Source of the DNA: Ovoidimarina sp038744785
Lineage (GTDB): Bacteria; Pseudomonadota; Alphaproteobacteria; Rhodobacterales; Rhodobacteraceae
Direction of reading: 5' to 3'
Length of the DNA stretch: 64,000 nt
Assembly: GCA_038744785.1 (NCBI GenBank)
Contig: JBCDLX010000006.1
Location: forward strand, 62,001-126,000
The position numbers and the translations under genes are program-made. The notes under the pieces were generated by a model. It ran no database searches. It saw nothing but the letters and a program-made list of their open reading frames with translations, and was not told where the DNA came from. The first letter of the stretch is position 1, and every line of letters starts with the position of its first letter. Shown piece by piece: positions 36,461 to 45,786 of the stretch.

Positions 36461-37660
36461 ATGCAAGCCAGTGACACGATCGATATCGCCCGCATACGGG
36501 CCGAAACCCCGGGCATCGGTGCGCGTGTGCATCTGCTCGCCGCGGGGTCCGCGCTGATGCCGCAACCGGTCGTCGACGCTGTGGTGGATCATACGCGTCT
36601 TGAGGCCCAGGTTGGCGGCTACGAAGCGCAGGCACAGATGCAAAAGCGACTGGACAACGTCTACGGTTCAGTCGCCCGCCATCTGGGTGCGCGCCGCCGA
36701 GAGATCGCGCTTTTGGAAAACGCGACGGTCGCCTGGTGCCACGCCTTTTACGCCCTGCCTTTCAAACCCGGGGCGCGCATCCTGACCTGCGAGGCAGAGT
36801 ACGGCGCCAACTATGTCGCGTTTCTTCAACGTGCTCGGGCCGAGGATTTGAGGATCGAGGTGATCCCCTCAGGCTCGGATGGCACCCTGGATTTGGGGGC
36901 GCTTGAGCGCAGCATGGACAGCGATGTGGGACTTGTGGCCATAACGTGGGTCCCGACGAATGGCGGGCTTGTCAATCCGGCGGCAGAGGTTGGGCGGATC
37001 GCCAAGCGCCATGGTGTTCCCTACCTTCTGGATGCCTGCCAAGCGGTGGGACAAATGCGGGTCGATGTCGACGAGATCGGGTGCGATTTTCTGTCTGGTA
37101 CCGGCCGGAAATTCCTGCGCGGTCCAAGGGGGACAGGTTTCTTATATGTGCGCGAGGCTTGGCTTGAAAGTCTGGAACCCGCGATGATCGATCATTTCGC
37201 CGCCCCTTGGGTTTCGCGCGACAGCTACGCACTGCGTGACGACGCACGGCGGTTTGAGACCTGGGAAAACTCCTATGCTCTTCGGGCAGGGCTTGGGGCG
37301 GCCTTCGACTATGCCGAAGGGGTCGGGATCGCAGCCATCGAGGCCAGGGTCAGGGCGCTGGCCGACTACAGCCGGACTCTCTTGGACGGGCACGAGGCGA
37401 TCACGCTATTGGATCTGGGTCCTACGCCCTGCGGGATCGTCAGTTTCACGTTGGCAGATACCGATCCCGTAGAGATCGTGGCAGAGTTGGCGCGACGCGG
37501 AGTGGAAATCGGGCTATCGCCTGCAGCGAGCACCCGCATTGACGCCGAGCGCAGGCACTTGCCGACCGTCCTGCGGATCGCGCCGCACTACTACAATACG
37601 CAGGACGAGATTGCCCATGCGGTCAACGAAATCAACGCAATTGCCAATGACCGCCCCTGA
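36461..37660 (+). CDS. Class V aminotransferase-like PLP enzyme
   Basis: A 399-residue pyridoxal-phosphate enzyme of the cysteine desulfurase/isopenicillin-N-epimerase branch. The cofactor lysine is Lys217 in SGTGRKFLRG, and the preceding LLDACQAVGQ strand holds the PLP-contact Asp and Gln. The missing mobile active-site cysteine loop argues against a true cysteine desulfurase. Could be an epimerase, a kynureninase-like or a C-S lyase enzyme; sequence alone does not decide. It follows the BKACE gene by 75 bases. Confidence 0.85.
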   Translation: MQASDTIDIARIRAETPGIGARVHLLAAGSALMPQPVVDAVVDHTRLEAQVGGYEAQAQMQKRLDNVYGSVARHLGARRREIALLENATVAWCHAFYALPFKPGARILTCEAEYGANYVAFLQRARAEDLRIEVIPSGSDGTLDLGALERSMDSDVGLVAITWVPTNGGLVNPAAEVGRIAKRHGVPYLLDACQAVGQMRVDVDEIGCDFLSGTGRKFLRGPRGTGFLYVREAWLESLEPAMIDHFAAPWVSRDSYALRDDARRFETWENSYALRAGLGAAFDYAEGVGIAAIEARVRALADYSRTLLDGHEAITLLDLGPTPCGIVSFTLADTDPVEIVAELARRGVEIGLSPAASTRIDAERRHLPTVLRIAPHYYNTQDEIAHAVNEINAIANDRP

Positions 37661-37790
37661 GCAGAGCCCAGTCCGTGGGTTAGCGACGGCGGTCACGCAA
37701 TGCTAATTCAGCCAAATCGCTAAGCGTAGGGCACGAGGGCGTGCTTCGGCGTGGCTGGGACACGCTCGGCAAAGCAGCCGTTTGCGTGCT

Positions 37791-38042
37791 TCATCGCCAG
37801 GCTGATCCGGCAGAGGGCATGATCGGATTGTGCGAATTCGAGATCCCGAACGTGGCAGCGTCACTCGCCTGCTTTGCAAATTGCTCTCTGCGGATACGCT
37901 CTGAAGCTGCGCAGGCGCTTTCATTACCCGCAGCACAAGCATTTGACAGGCTTCTGACGTCAGGGGCTGGCGCCGTGCGTGCCGTCTGGTTTGCGCAGGC
38001 GGAGAGCAGGCAGACCGCCACGGTCAGGATCGTCGTTCGCAT
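37791..38042 (-). CDS. Small predicted lipoprotein
   Basis: An 83-residue protein with a basic start, a hydrophobic core and the lipobox LLSAC with Cys15. The mature part has two further cysteines in an N-A-C...S-A-C pattern and a helix ending in a glycine-poor tail. A GAGGGG ribosome site stands before ATG 38042. The overlapping plus-strand frame (37741-38094) has no such signals. Function unknown. Confidence 0.7.
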   Translation of the reverse strand: MRTTILTVAVCLLSACANQTARTAPAPDVRSLSNACAAGNESACAASERIRREQFAKQASDAATFGISNSHNPIMPSAGSAWR

Positions 38043-38096
38043 CGCACCCCTCGTTCCGATGTTGCTGCCTGATCGGCCCTTCAGCAGATCGTGACG

Positions 38097-38273
38097 TCAG
38101 AAATCCAAATCAGCAAGGCCATAGGCACGTTGCTGCGGGCCCCATCGCTTCTGCGCCTCTGCCCTCGGGTCGAAGGGCACAACCCGCAAAGCTCGCTGTC
38201 CGATGAGGTCGCCTTCCCGAAACCGCTCTGAATTCCAGCCCCCTAGCGGCGCCGCGACAATCGCAGTTCGCAT
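38097..38273 (-). CDS. Possible small protein, unknown function
   Basis: A 58-residue frame starting at ATG 38273, with a coherent composition: GGWNSERFREGDLIGQRALR followed by a basic-acidic tail ending LADLDF. It lies 54 bases upstream of the small lipoprotein gene on the same strand. The frame is open to 38378, but the extra part crosses the epimerase start. No strong ribosome site is seen. It may be a real short gene, a remnant or chance. Confidence 0.35.
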   Translation of the reverse strand: MRTAIVAAPLGGWNSERFREGDLIGQRALRVVPFDPRAEAQKRWGPQQRAYGLADLDF

Positions 38274-38340
38274 CGTTTGGATTGCAGCTTGCGCAATGGA
38301 TCGGTTTCCACTTATCCGGCAGGAAAGGGAGGTGCCCATT

Positions 38341-39354
38341 GTGACACGCGTGCTGATTACAGGAACCGCCGGCTTCATTGGGTATCACCTTGCCCAACTT
38401 CTTCTGTCCGAAGGTCTGGAGGTGCACGGCTACGACGGCATGACGGATTACTATGATGTCTCGCTCAAGCAGCGGCGTCATTCGATGCTTCTTCAAAATC
38501 AGAGGTTTTCGGCAACCCAAGGTATGATCGAAGACCAGGACGCATTTGACCGGGCTGCCGATGCGTTTGCACCTGACGTGATCATCCACCTCGCCGCGCA
38601 GGCCGGCGTGCGCTACAGCCTAGAGGCCCCCCGCGCCTACCTCGACAGCAACGTCATTGGCAGTTTCAATGTGATGGAGGCGGCACGACGCCTGAACGTC
38701 CGCCATCTTCTGATGGCCTCCACATCGTCGGTCTACGGGGCGAACGACAACATGCCTTATGTTGAGACCGAAAAGGCTGACACGCAGCTGACTATCTATG
38801 CCGCGACGAAGAAGGCAAACGAAAGCATGGCGCATGCCTATGCGCATCTTTGGGGTCTTCCGGTCACGATGTTTCGGTTCTTTACCGTCTACGGGCCGTG
38901 GGGGCGGCCGGATATGGCGTACTTCAAGTTCGTTGATGCGATCCTCGATGATCGGCCGATTGACATCTACAATCATGGCGAGATGTATCGCGACTTTACC
39001 TATGTGAAGGATCTGGTGCGCGGCATCCGGCTTCTTATTGACGTCGCGCCTGAACGGCCCGACAGCGCCGACGATATCCCACCACATGACAGCCTTTCTC
39101 CCGTGGCGCCATACCGGATCGTGAACATCGGCAACTCAGAGAAGGTGCGGCTTCTGGCTTTCATCGAGGCCATCGAGACAGCCCTGGGGCGACCTGCAAA
39201 GCGCAACATGATGGAGATGCAGAAAGGCGACGTTCCGGCAACCTGGGCCGATGCGACGCTTCTGCAGACCCTGACCGGATATCGCCCGGAAACGAGTGTC
39301 CAGGACGGGATCGCGCGTTTTGTCGAATGGTTTAGGGAATACTACGGCAGATAG
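38341..39354 (+). CDS. NAD-dependent epimerase, UDP-glucuronate 4-epimerase type
   Basis: A 337-residue extended short-chain dehydrogenase. The NAD fold GTAGFIGYHLA is at about residues 8-18, the catalytic triad appears as STSSVYG with Y-AATK-K (TIYAATKKANE), and TVYGPWGRPDM is typical of UDP-glucuronate 4-epimerases (LspL/Cap type), which make UDP-galacturonate for surface polysaccharide. GTG 38341 follows GGGAGG at the right spacing; the 46 codons upstream lack similarity. It is not adjacent to the exopolysaccharide locus. Confidence 0.9.
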   Translation: MTRVLITGTAGFIGYHLAQLLLSEGLEVHGYDGMTDYYDVSLKQRRHSMLLQNQRFSATQGMIEDQDAFDRAADAFAPDVIIHLAAQAGVRYSLEAPRAYLDSNVIGSFNVMEAARRLNVRHLLMASTSSVYGANDNMPYVETEKADTQLTIYAATKKANESMAHAYAHLWGLPVTMFRFFTVYGPWGRPDMAYFKFVDAILDDRPIDIYNHGEMYRDFTYVKDLVRGIRLLIDVAPERPDSADDIPPHDSLSPVAPYRIVNIGNSEKVRLLAFIEAIETALGRPAKRNMMEMQKGDVPATWADATLLQTLTGYRPETSVQDGIARFVEWFREYYGR

Positions 39355-39409
39355 CCGGGCCAGCGACCGGCATGCGCGGCTTCTTCCAAACGCGAAGTCG
39401 CCGGTCGTA

Positions 39410-40126
39410 TCACCCCAGAACCTGTGTCCCTGCCCAAATGATCGCAATCAGAACAGGTTGATGGATCAGGTAAATAGCGAGGCTATTGCGCCCGGGCCAA
39501 GCCAGAACCGCGGAGCCCGGCGGCGGCAGGGGCATACGTTGCCAAAGGTCGCAGGTTACTGCCAGCCGACCGGCAACAATTCCCATCAGAGCTGGCGCAA
39601 GCCACGGCAGAACTGGTTCATAGTCGATGGTTGGTCGCACTTCGGTCCCCAGACCCAGCCATAAAAGCCATGGCCCGTTGAACACATCATCGCGAAGCAG
39701 ATCCGGCGCGACATAAATGAACCCGGCCGCCATGATGGTCAGCCAGACAGGCGCCCTTAGAAAACAAAGCCCAACGATGCCGGCGGCGGCGATGGAATGG
39801 AGGATGCCAAAGTAGACAAACGTATCGGGTATCGCGATCCACGTCGCAAGTGTTACAAGGCCCGCAGCACCCAAGATGGTCGCAAGCCGCCGCCAGTAGC
39901 TGCGCCAGCTTATGTGCGCGCCGTGCGCCAGGACCAGGCTAAGCCCGGCCAGAAACAAGAAACTGCCAGCGATCAGACGAGAGAAGACGGCCCAACCGCC
40001 GGTAACGGGCGTGTGCGGCGGTATATGGCCAAACAGCGCAAGGTCCGTGACTATGTGAAAGACCACCATACAGATCAGCGCCAAAGTTCGGGCCATATCC
40101 ACCCATAGAATTCGCCCCGTCGGCAC
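39410..40126 (-). CDS. DUF1624 membrane acyltransferase-like protein
   Basis: A 238-residue protein with about seven hydrophobic helices, beginning GRILWVDMARTLALICMVVFH, the heparan-alpha-glucosaminide acetyltransferase-like (DUF1624) pattern with Asp and Arg after the first strand and a conserved histidine in the helix. The C-terminal NSLAIYLIHQPVL is shared with acyltransferase family 3. Substrate unknown. The start is GTG at 40126. Confidence 0.82.
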   Translation of the reverse strand: MPTGRILWVDMARTLALICMVVFHIVTDLALFGHIPPHTPVTGGWAVFSRLIAGSFLFLAGLSLVLAHGAHISWRSYWRRLATILGAAGLVTLATWIAIPDTFVYFGILHSIAAAGIVGLCFLRAPVWLTIMAAGFIYVAPDLLRDDVFNGPWLLWLGLGTEVRPTIDYEPVLPWLAPALMGIVAGRLAVTCDLWQRMPLPPPGSAVLAWPGRNSLAIYLIHQPVLIAIIWAGTQVLG

Positions 40127-40194
40127 ACGCGATCTCCCTGCTTCTTCGCGACAACGCTACTGCGCGACGGTCAGGTTGCCCAGTCGTGCCATCT

Positions 40195-40653
40195 CTAGAG
40201 ATCCGGCATTTTCCAGGTCGCGGTCGCGTGGGCGGCAAGCCGACCTTCGGCGCCGTAAAGATGACTTTCCATAAAGCTGATGCGCCACCCCCGGCGCGTG
40301 AAGCTTCCGACCGCGGTGACCTCTTCGCCGACCACCGGTCGCATGAACTGAACGTTCATCTCAATCGTAGCACCGAGCCCAGCGGATTTGGCGACCAAAT
40401 GACCCATTGAGATGTCCATCAGCGTGGTAATGATCCCGTCATGCAGGACCCCATTGGGATTGGCCAGAAACCACGCGACCGGCATGGCAAAATGGCAGCT
40501 TTCCTTTTCGAGATCCGGCACAGTCTCGGGCAGGTACACAAAGGACAGGTCAAGAAGGCGGGCAAGAAAGAAGGTCTCCCAATCCTGATCATGGTTCTCA
40601 TTGGCCGACGTTAGTCGGGCGCGCAGGTCTGCCGTATCAAGTTTTGCTATCAG
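40195..40653 (-). CDS. PaaI-type hot-dog acyl-CoA thioesterase, start codon unclear
   Basis: A hot-dog protein with the motif NPNGVLHDGIITTLMD, the site where PaaI-like thioesterases hydrolyse acyl-CoA (here with Asp after His, as HDG). Similarity starts shortly before DLRARLTSAN. In that region there is no ATG, GTG or TTG in frame: CTG at 40653 or ATA at 40650 overlap the cysQ stop. The next ATG upstream is at 40824, deep in cysQ. An unusual start, read-in translation from cysQ, or a frameshift is possible. I give the CTG start, 152 residues. Confidence 0.75.
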   Translation of the reverse strand: MIAKLDTADLRARLTSANENHDQDWETFFLARLLDLSFVYLPETVPDLEKESCHFAMPVAWFLANPNGVLHDGIITTLMDISMGHLVAKSAGLGATIEMNVQFMRPVVGEEVTAVGSFTRRGWRISFMESHLYGAEGRLAAHATATWKMPDL

Positions 40654-41426
40654 GCGATCGCCAACCTGTCCGCGAGATCGGCGTGCAAGCCCCGGGCCGC
40701 GGCAAGGACACCGGGTGTCTTCGGATTGGGATTGTTGAACCGCAAAGGGCAACCGTGTCTGTCGGAAACCAACGCCCCCGCTTCGGCGGCGATCAAGGCA
40801 CCTGCGGCAATATCCCATTCCCAACTGTCGCGCAGTGTGATCATCCCGTCGAACCGGCCCTCGGCCACCAGAGACATGCGATAGGCCAGGGACGGCCGGA
40901 AATGCCGTTCAATCGGCGGCGCGCCATCTTTCCAGAAGCGATCCTGAAAGGTGGGCCGTGAGGCAAGCACACGCGCACCATCAGCGTTTGGCATTGACGA
41001 CGCCGTGATTGGGGCACCGTTGCACGTGGCACCGCCGTTCCGCGCCGCCGCGTAGACGCGCGACTTCATCGGCAGGAATACGACAGCGGCAATGGGATCA
41101 CCATCTTCAACCACGGCCAGGGAATGCGCCCAACTGGCCTCTCCGGCGACAAAAGCGCGGGTGCCATCGATCGGATCGACAATGAACAGCCTGCGTGCGC
41201 CCAACCGATTATGCGTGTCGGCGGTTTCTTCCGAGAGCCAGCCGTAATCGGGTCTGGCCGCAAGAAGGGTTTCGCGCAAGTACGTATCAACTGCAAGGTC
41301 GGCTTCGCTGACCGGATCGTCATGGCCCTTTTCCCAGACCCGGTTCGCACCTTCGAAGAAGCCGCGTGCAATATGTCCGGCCCCGGTCGCAATACGCTTC
41401 AGGAGATCAAGATCATGTTCCGGCAA
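40650..41426 (-). CDS. cysQ: Inositol-monophosphatase family protein, CysQ-like 3'(2'),5'-bisphosphate nucleotidase
   Basis: A 258-residue magnesium-dependent phosphatase. WLSEET (about 63-68), DPIDGTRAF (about 83-91) and WEWDIAAGALI (about 205-215) are the three metal-binding motifs. The EE-T and DGT-AF details favour CysQ, which degrades 3'-phosphoadenosine 5'-phosphate from sulfate assimilation, over inositol phosphatase. The start is TTG at 41426, overlapping pmbA by 14 bases. Confidence 0.85.
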   Translation of the reverse strand: MPEHDLDLLKRIATGAGHIARGFFEGANRVWEKGHDDPVSEADLAVDTYLRETLLAARPDYGWLSEETADTHNRLGARRLFIVDPIDGTRAFVAGEASWAHSLAVVEDGDPIAAVVFLPMKSRVYAAARNGGATCNGAPITASSMPNADGARVLASRPTFQDRFWKDGAPPIERHFRPSLAYRMSLVAEGRFDGMITLRDSWEWDIAAGALIAAEAGALVSDRHGCPLRFNNPNPKTPGVLAAARGLHADLADRLAIA

Positions 41427-42759
41427 TCGTCAGGCCTTCAACAAGACATGACGGTACGACCCGGGACAGGTGCGCGCGGGCATCGTTCGCGGGAACAAGT
41501 GTCATCAGAAGATCGCGCAAATTTCCTGCGACTGTGCATTCATTGACGGGATAGGCGATCTCACCATTCTCCACCCAAAATCCCGATGCGCCGCGCGAAT
41601 AGTTCCCGGTTGTCGGATTGATCGACGACCCGATCATCGACGTGATCAGCAGACCCGTGCCCATTTCGCGCACCAGGTCCTCGCGGCTGTGGCTTCCGGC
41701 GCTGAGTGCAACATTGTGCGGTGATGGCGACGGCGGCGACGACGTACCGCGCGCCGCGTTGGCCGTGCTTTGAAGCCCCAGCTTCCGCCCGGTCGATAGA
41801 TCCAGCGTCCAGCCGGTTAGAACACCGTCGGAAACGATGTCGCGCCGCGCGGTTGGAAGACCTTCGGCGTCGAATGGTTTCGAACCGCCGACCCGCGCCC
41901 GGTGCGGATCTTCAACTATGGAAAGTCCCTTTGGCAGGACCTGTGTACCCAACGCATCCCTAAGCCAAGAGGCGCCGCGCGCCACCGCTGCGCCGTTCAC
42001 AGCCTGCAAAAGATGACCGATCAGCGAGGAGGCGACGCGCTCGTCGTAAAGCACCGGAAACGCGCCGGTTGGCGGCTTTCGCGCGCCCGCCCGTTCAACT
42101 GTGCGTTCGCCCGCGATCCGACCAATCGTTTCGGGATCAATCAGATCAGACTGGAAAATACGGACGTCACCGAAATAGTCACGTTCCATCGCCGTGCCTT
42201 CACCTGTGATCGCAACACAGGACAGCGCCCGATCGGTCCGCGCGTAGCCACCGGAAAAGCCGTTCGTAGCCGCCAGATGTATCCTGCGGAAGCCGTAGCC
42301 CGAAGATGCAGACTGAACTTGCGCGATGCCCTCGACGGCGAGGGCCGCGGCCTCGGCGCGAGCCGCATCCGATTGCAGCGTCTCGGGGTCGGGTTCGGGT
42401 GCCGGATCTGAAAGCTCGAGCTGTCCGACGTCCCAGTCGTGTGCAAGGGCCGACGGATCGGCCAGTCCCAGATCAGGATCTTCCGGCGCCTGGTGTGCCA
42501 TTGCCACCCCGCGCTCGGCCATTTCTGCAATCGTTGCGGGCGACGTGTCGGAAGCCGATACGCTGGCCTGGCGTGCGCCCACCATCAGGCGCAGGCCGAT
42601 CTCCACGCTTTCGGATCTTTCAGCCTGTTCAAGTTCGCCGTGCAGGACGTCGACGGATAAGGACGTGCCGTCGATCGCAATGGCATCGGCTGCTTCCGCC
42701 CCCGCTTTTCGTGCGGCGTCGAGCATCTGTTCAGTCAGGCGGGACAGATCGTGGGTCAA
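41413..42759 (-). CDS. pmbA: TldD/PmbA family metallopeptidase
   Basis: A 448-residue PmbA (TldE-like) protein. PmbA with TldD forms a cytosolic protease that matures microcin peptides and degrades unfolded CcdA-type antitoxins in enterobacteria; the role in alphaproteobacteria is less clear. Conserved PmbA features include SGYGFRR-like and NFSRGASGFWVENGEI near the C-terminus (here NYSRGASGFWVE). tldD is not in the window. It overlaps cysQ. Confidence 0.93.
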   Translation of the reverse strand: MTHDLSRLTEQMLDAARKAGAEAADAIAIDGTSLSVDVLHGELEQAERSESVEIGLRLMVGARQASVSASDTSPATIAEMAERGVAMAHQAPEDPDLGLADPSALAHDWDVGQLELSDPAPEPDPETLQSDAARAEAAALAVEGIAQVQSASSGYGFRRIHLAATNGFSGGYARTDRALSCVAITGEGTAMERDYFGDVRIFQSDLIDPETIGRIAGERTVERAGARKPPTGAFPVLYDERVASSLIGHLLQAVNGAAVARGASWLRDALGTQVLPKGLSIVEDPHRARVGGSKPFDAEGLPTARRDIVSDGVLTGWTLDLSTGRKLGLQSTANAARGTSSPPSPSPHNVALSAGSHSREDLVREMGTGLLITSMIGSSINPTTGNYSRGASGFWVENGEIAYPVNECTVAGNLRDLLMTLVPANDARAHLSRVVPSCLVEGLTIAGT

Positions 42760-42830
42760 GGGACCCTCCTTCAGCGGAATGACCCTTGGCAGGTAGTTCG
42801 GCAGTTCGGTCAGTGCAAGCCGAGAAGCGG

Positions 42831-44333
42831 CTAGCGGATGCGCTGACCGTTTGCAAGCACGGCGCCATCTTCCCTGACCTCGATCGTCGAAACCAGCGTG
42901 TCCTCGCCTTCGCCGGGCCGGGCAAACAGCCCCAGCATCATACGAGCAGCCATCGCCTGATCCTGCGGGATCAGGCCTATCCCGACAAGATTGTCGATTA
43001 GCGCGTTCGAACCGACAAGCTGCAAATCCACTTGTCCCGATGGTGCAGGCGGAAGTGTTTCGTTGTTGAATGAAAATGCCCCGGACCCTGTGAGGTCGGC
43101 TCCCGCGACCGAAAGCTCAACAGTGTTGATATCGACGTTATCCAGCTGGCCGGGCAGCGCGCCGGACCCTTCCAATGTCGCAAAGGCTTCAGGATCGGCA
43201 ACATCAATAAACCAGTTGCCCATGCCAGACAGATCGACCAGCAGGCTTGCCGGATCGCGGGGCAGACCGCCCGTCGGGTCGATCATCGACCACACTGCAT
43301 CGCCAAGCACCAGGCCGTCCAATTCCAGCTTCATCCCTAGTGGCTTAGGGTCATCGCTAGAGATCAACGGCATCTCAAACTCGACTTGCGAGCGTGCGAC
43401 GTTGAAGTCGATGGGAGGCACCAAGGCACCGGGGGCTGTAAGGTTTATCGCGACGTCGGTGTTCCCGACGCTGTATCGCATGCCATCCTCGTTCAGGCGC
43501 ACATCGAACGCGCCGCTGCCCGCTGATCCCTGCACCACGACCTGACCGTCTGGCGTAACAGTGTCGATGTTGTAACGGCTTGGTCCATAGGTCGCCGTAC
43601 CCTCGGACGACATTCCTGAACGCAGAAGCGCTGGCAGAGTCTGGGCACCTGCGAAGGGCGACATTGTCCCGCTCGAAGAGGTTGAAAATCCCTCCATCGA
43701 GAAAGCCATTGTGAAATCCACCTCCTCTTCGGGCTCATTCACATCGATCGTCGCAGCCACGGCAGCAGCATTCAGGATACTGGCCACGTTTTGGGGATCG
43801 CCCGCAGTTACGTCATATGTGCCCGTCACAGTGTCGAACCCAACCGATATGGTCATGTCCAGGGGTTCGCCGTCCTCGGTCGCGCTGTCCAGGTTCAAAG
43901 CGAGCCTGCGCACTGCATAGGCATAACTGATCGCGTCGGGATCGCCCGACGCCGTCAACTCAAGACCCTCGTTCGAAAGGGTCATATCCACTTCCACATC
44001 GTCACCGTCCACGCTGAGGGTGGAGAGCTTCAGCGCGTATTCGGGCGAGACACTGATCGCGACAGTTCCGTCGGTCTCCTCGGCCAAGACGATTTGATCG
44101 ACCAGAACGGTGAAGTCGGCGTCGGGCGACAACATCGACACGGTCACCCCGTCAAGCGTCAGACGCTCACCGGTCTGGGACACAGAAGCAACGTCGACCG
44201 TCTGACCCATCTCGGTCATGGTCTTTTGCCAACTGCTCCAGACATCGTTCGCAGTTAGATCGGCGGCGGCGGGACCGGCAGCGACAAGCGTCGCGGTCGC
44301 AGCGGTGGCCAGAAGGCGGGCATTCAAAGACAT
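42831..44333 (-). CDS. DUF2125 exported protein
   Basis: A 500-residue protein with a signal peptide (hydrophobic core 7-21, cleavage near AAA-D 24-25). The rest is beta-rich with many aspartates and repeats of short strands, matching DUF2125, an alphaproteobacterial periplasmic family of unknown function. AAAGG lies upstream of ATG 44333. It is divergent from the SDR gene across 110 bases and 71 bases upstream of pmbA. Confidence 0.85.
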   Translation of the reverse strand: MSLNARLLATAATATLVAAGPAAADLTANDVWSSWQKTMTEMGQTVDVASVSQTGERLTLDGVTVSMLSPDADFTVLVDQIVLAEETDGTVAISVSPEYALKLSTLSVDGDDVEVDMTLSNEGLELTASGDPDAISYAYAVRRLALNLDSATEDGEPLDMTISVGFDTVTGTYDVTAGDPQNVASILNAAAVAATIDVNEPEEEVDFTMAFSMEGFSTSSSGTMSPFAGAQTLPALLRSGMSSEGTATYGPSRYNIDTVTPDGQVVVQGSAGSGAFDVRLNEDGMRYSVGNTDVAINLTAPGALVPPIDFNVARSQVEFEMPLISSDDPKPLGMKLELDGLVLGDAVWSMIDPTGGLPRDPASLLVDLSGMGNWFIDVADPEAFATLEGSGALPGQLDNVDINTVELSVAGADLTGSGAFSFNNETLPPAPSGQVDLQLVGSNALIDNLVGIGLIPQDQAMAARMMLGLFARPGEGEDTLVSTIEVREDGAVLANGQRIR

Positions 44334-44443
44334 GTGGGGCCTTTCGCATGGCAGGTTCGCCCGCTAGCTTTGGGCGCGACAGGCGCGGGGTCAACCTTTG
44401 ATCCGGCAGGTCATGAAATGGTCACTATTGTGGGGCGCGGTTT

Positions 44444-45187
44444 ATGGACGGGAAAACGGTACTGATCACAGGTGCGAGCCGAGGGATAGGGGCTGATGCC
44501 GCGCGCATCTTTGCCGCCGCAGGGGCCAATGTCGTTCTTACCGCGCGCAGCGCCCAGGCGCTGGATACCCTTGCAGACGGCATTGGTTCGAAGGCGCGGT
44601 GTTTGGCGGGGGACGTTTCTAACTACTCAGATGTTTCGGCAGCGGTCCGGTTGGCTGTTGACGCATTCGGCGGGCTTGACGTCCTGATCAACAATGCCGG
44701 TGCGGTCGAACCGGTGGCCCATATGGAACGCGCCGACCCTGACGCCTGGGGAAAGGTCATAGATATCAACCTAAAGGGCGTCTTCTGGGGCATGCGCGCA
44801 GCGCTTCCGGTCATGCTTGGCGCCGGCGGCGGAACGATATTGACCGTTTCCTCCGGGGCGGCCCATAACCCGGTCGAAGCATGGAGCCATTATTGCGCGT
44901 CCAAGGCCGGGGCGGCGATGCTGACGCAATCGCTGCACCTGGAAACGTCAGGGCGTGGCATCCGGGCGATGGGGCTGTCGCCCGGAACAGTCGCGACGCA
45001 GATGCAGAAAGAGATCAAGGCAAGTGGCATTAATCCGGTGTCGCAGCTTGACTGGACCGATCATATCCCGCCGGACTGGCCGGCGCGGACGCTACTCTGG
45101 ATGTGCACTTCCGACGCTGACGAGTTTCTTGGCGAGGAAATTTCACTTCGGCGTGAGGACATTCGAGCGCGGGTGGGCTTAAGGTGA
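44444..45187 (+). CDS. Short-chain dehydrogenase/reductase
   Basis: A 247-residue classical SDR. The NAD(P) fold TGASRGIG is at residues 9-16, NNAG near 83, the catalytic serine in TVSSGAA, and Tyr-x3-Lys as HYCASKAG. Substrate unknown. It overlaps the crotonase-type gene by four bases (GTGA), so the two are probably a metabolic pair. Confidence 0.92.
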   Translation: MDGKTVLITGASRGIGADAARIFAAAGANVVLTARSAQALDTLADGIGSKARCLAGDVSNYSDVSAAVRLAVDAFGGLDVLINNAGAVEPVAHMERADPDAWGKVIDINLKGVFWGMRAALPVMLGAGGGTILTVSSGAAHNPVEAWSHYCASKAGAAMLTQSLHLETSGRGIRAMGLSPGTVATQMQKEIKASGINPVSQLDWTDHIPPDWPARTLLWMCTSDADEFLGEEISLRREDIRARVGLR

Positions 45188-45786
45188 TCCGGCTGGATCG
45201 CAAGGGCACGCTTTCGATCGCAACGCTTGACCGGTCCGACAAGGCAAATGCGCTAACCGGTTCGATGTTGGCCGATATCGCCGATATCGCGGAAGCCGCC
45301 GCTGATGCGCATGCGCTGATACTGACCGGGACTGGAAAGGTGTTCAGCGCCGGAGCCGACCTTGCTGAGGTGGCGGACGGATTGACAACGGACCCGGTTT
45401 GGGAACGCGCGTCTGCAGCCATCGCCGATTTTCCGGGTTTGACGATTGCTGCGCTCAACGGAACGCTTGCCGGCGGTGCGTTTGGCATAGCACTGGCTTG
45501 CGATCTGAGGATCGCTGTGCCGGATGCCGAGTTCTTTTATCCTGTCATGAAACGGGGGTACCTGCCGCAACCGTCCGACCCTGGGCGGCTGGCTGCGCTT
45601 GTCGGGCCCGCGAAGGCGCGGCTTCTTTTGGTGGCCGGGGCTCGGGTCGGCGTGGCCGAGGCTCTGACGATGGGTCTGATTGATGCCGTTGCGGACGACG
45701 CGGTGTCGCACGCCAAAGACCTCGCGGCCGATGTAACGATAGCTGACAGGGCCCACGTGGCCGCGATCAAGCGGATGTTTCCCTAG
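45184..45786 (+). CDS. Short enoyl-CoA hydratase/isomerase family protein
   Basis: A 200-residue crotonase-fold protein. The oxyanion-hole segments FSAGADL (about 56-62) and LAGGAFGIAL (about 96-105) are present, but the usual catalytic glutamate after the second segment is not obvious, and the protein lacks the C-terminal trimerisation helices of about 60 residues found in 260-residue relatives. It may be a non-hydratase crotonase. GTG start inside the SDR stop. Confidence 0.85.
   Translation: MIRLDRKGTLSIATLDRSDKANALTGSMLADIADIAEAAADAHALILTGTGKVFSAGADLAEVADGLTTDPVWERASAAIADFPGLTIAALNGTLAGGAFGIALACDLRIAVPDAEFFYPVMKRGYLPQPSDPGRLAALVGPAKARLLLVAGARVGVAEALTMGLIDAVADDAVSHAKDLAADVTIADRAHVAAIKRMFP

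Noticed and set aside
37741..38094. Plus-strand 117-codon frame over the small lipoprotein
   Set aside because: The minus-strand frame has a signal peptide, lipobox and a good ribosome site; the plus-strand frame has none.
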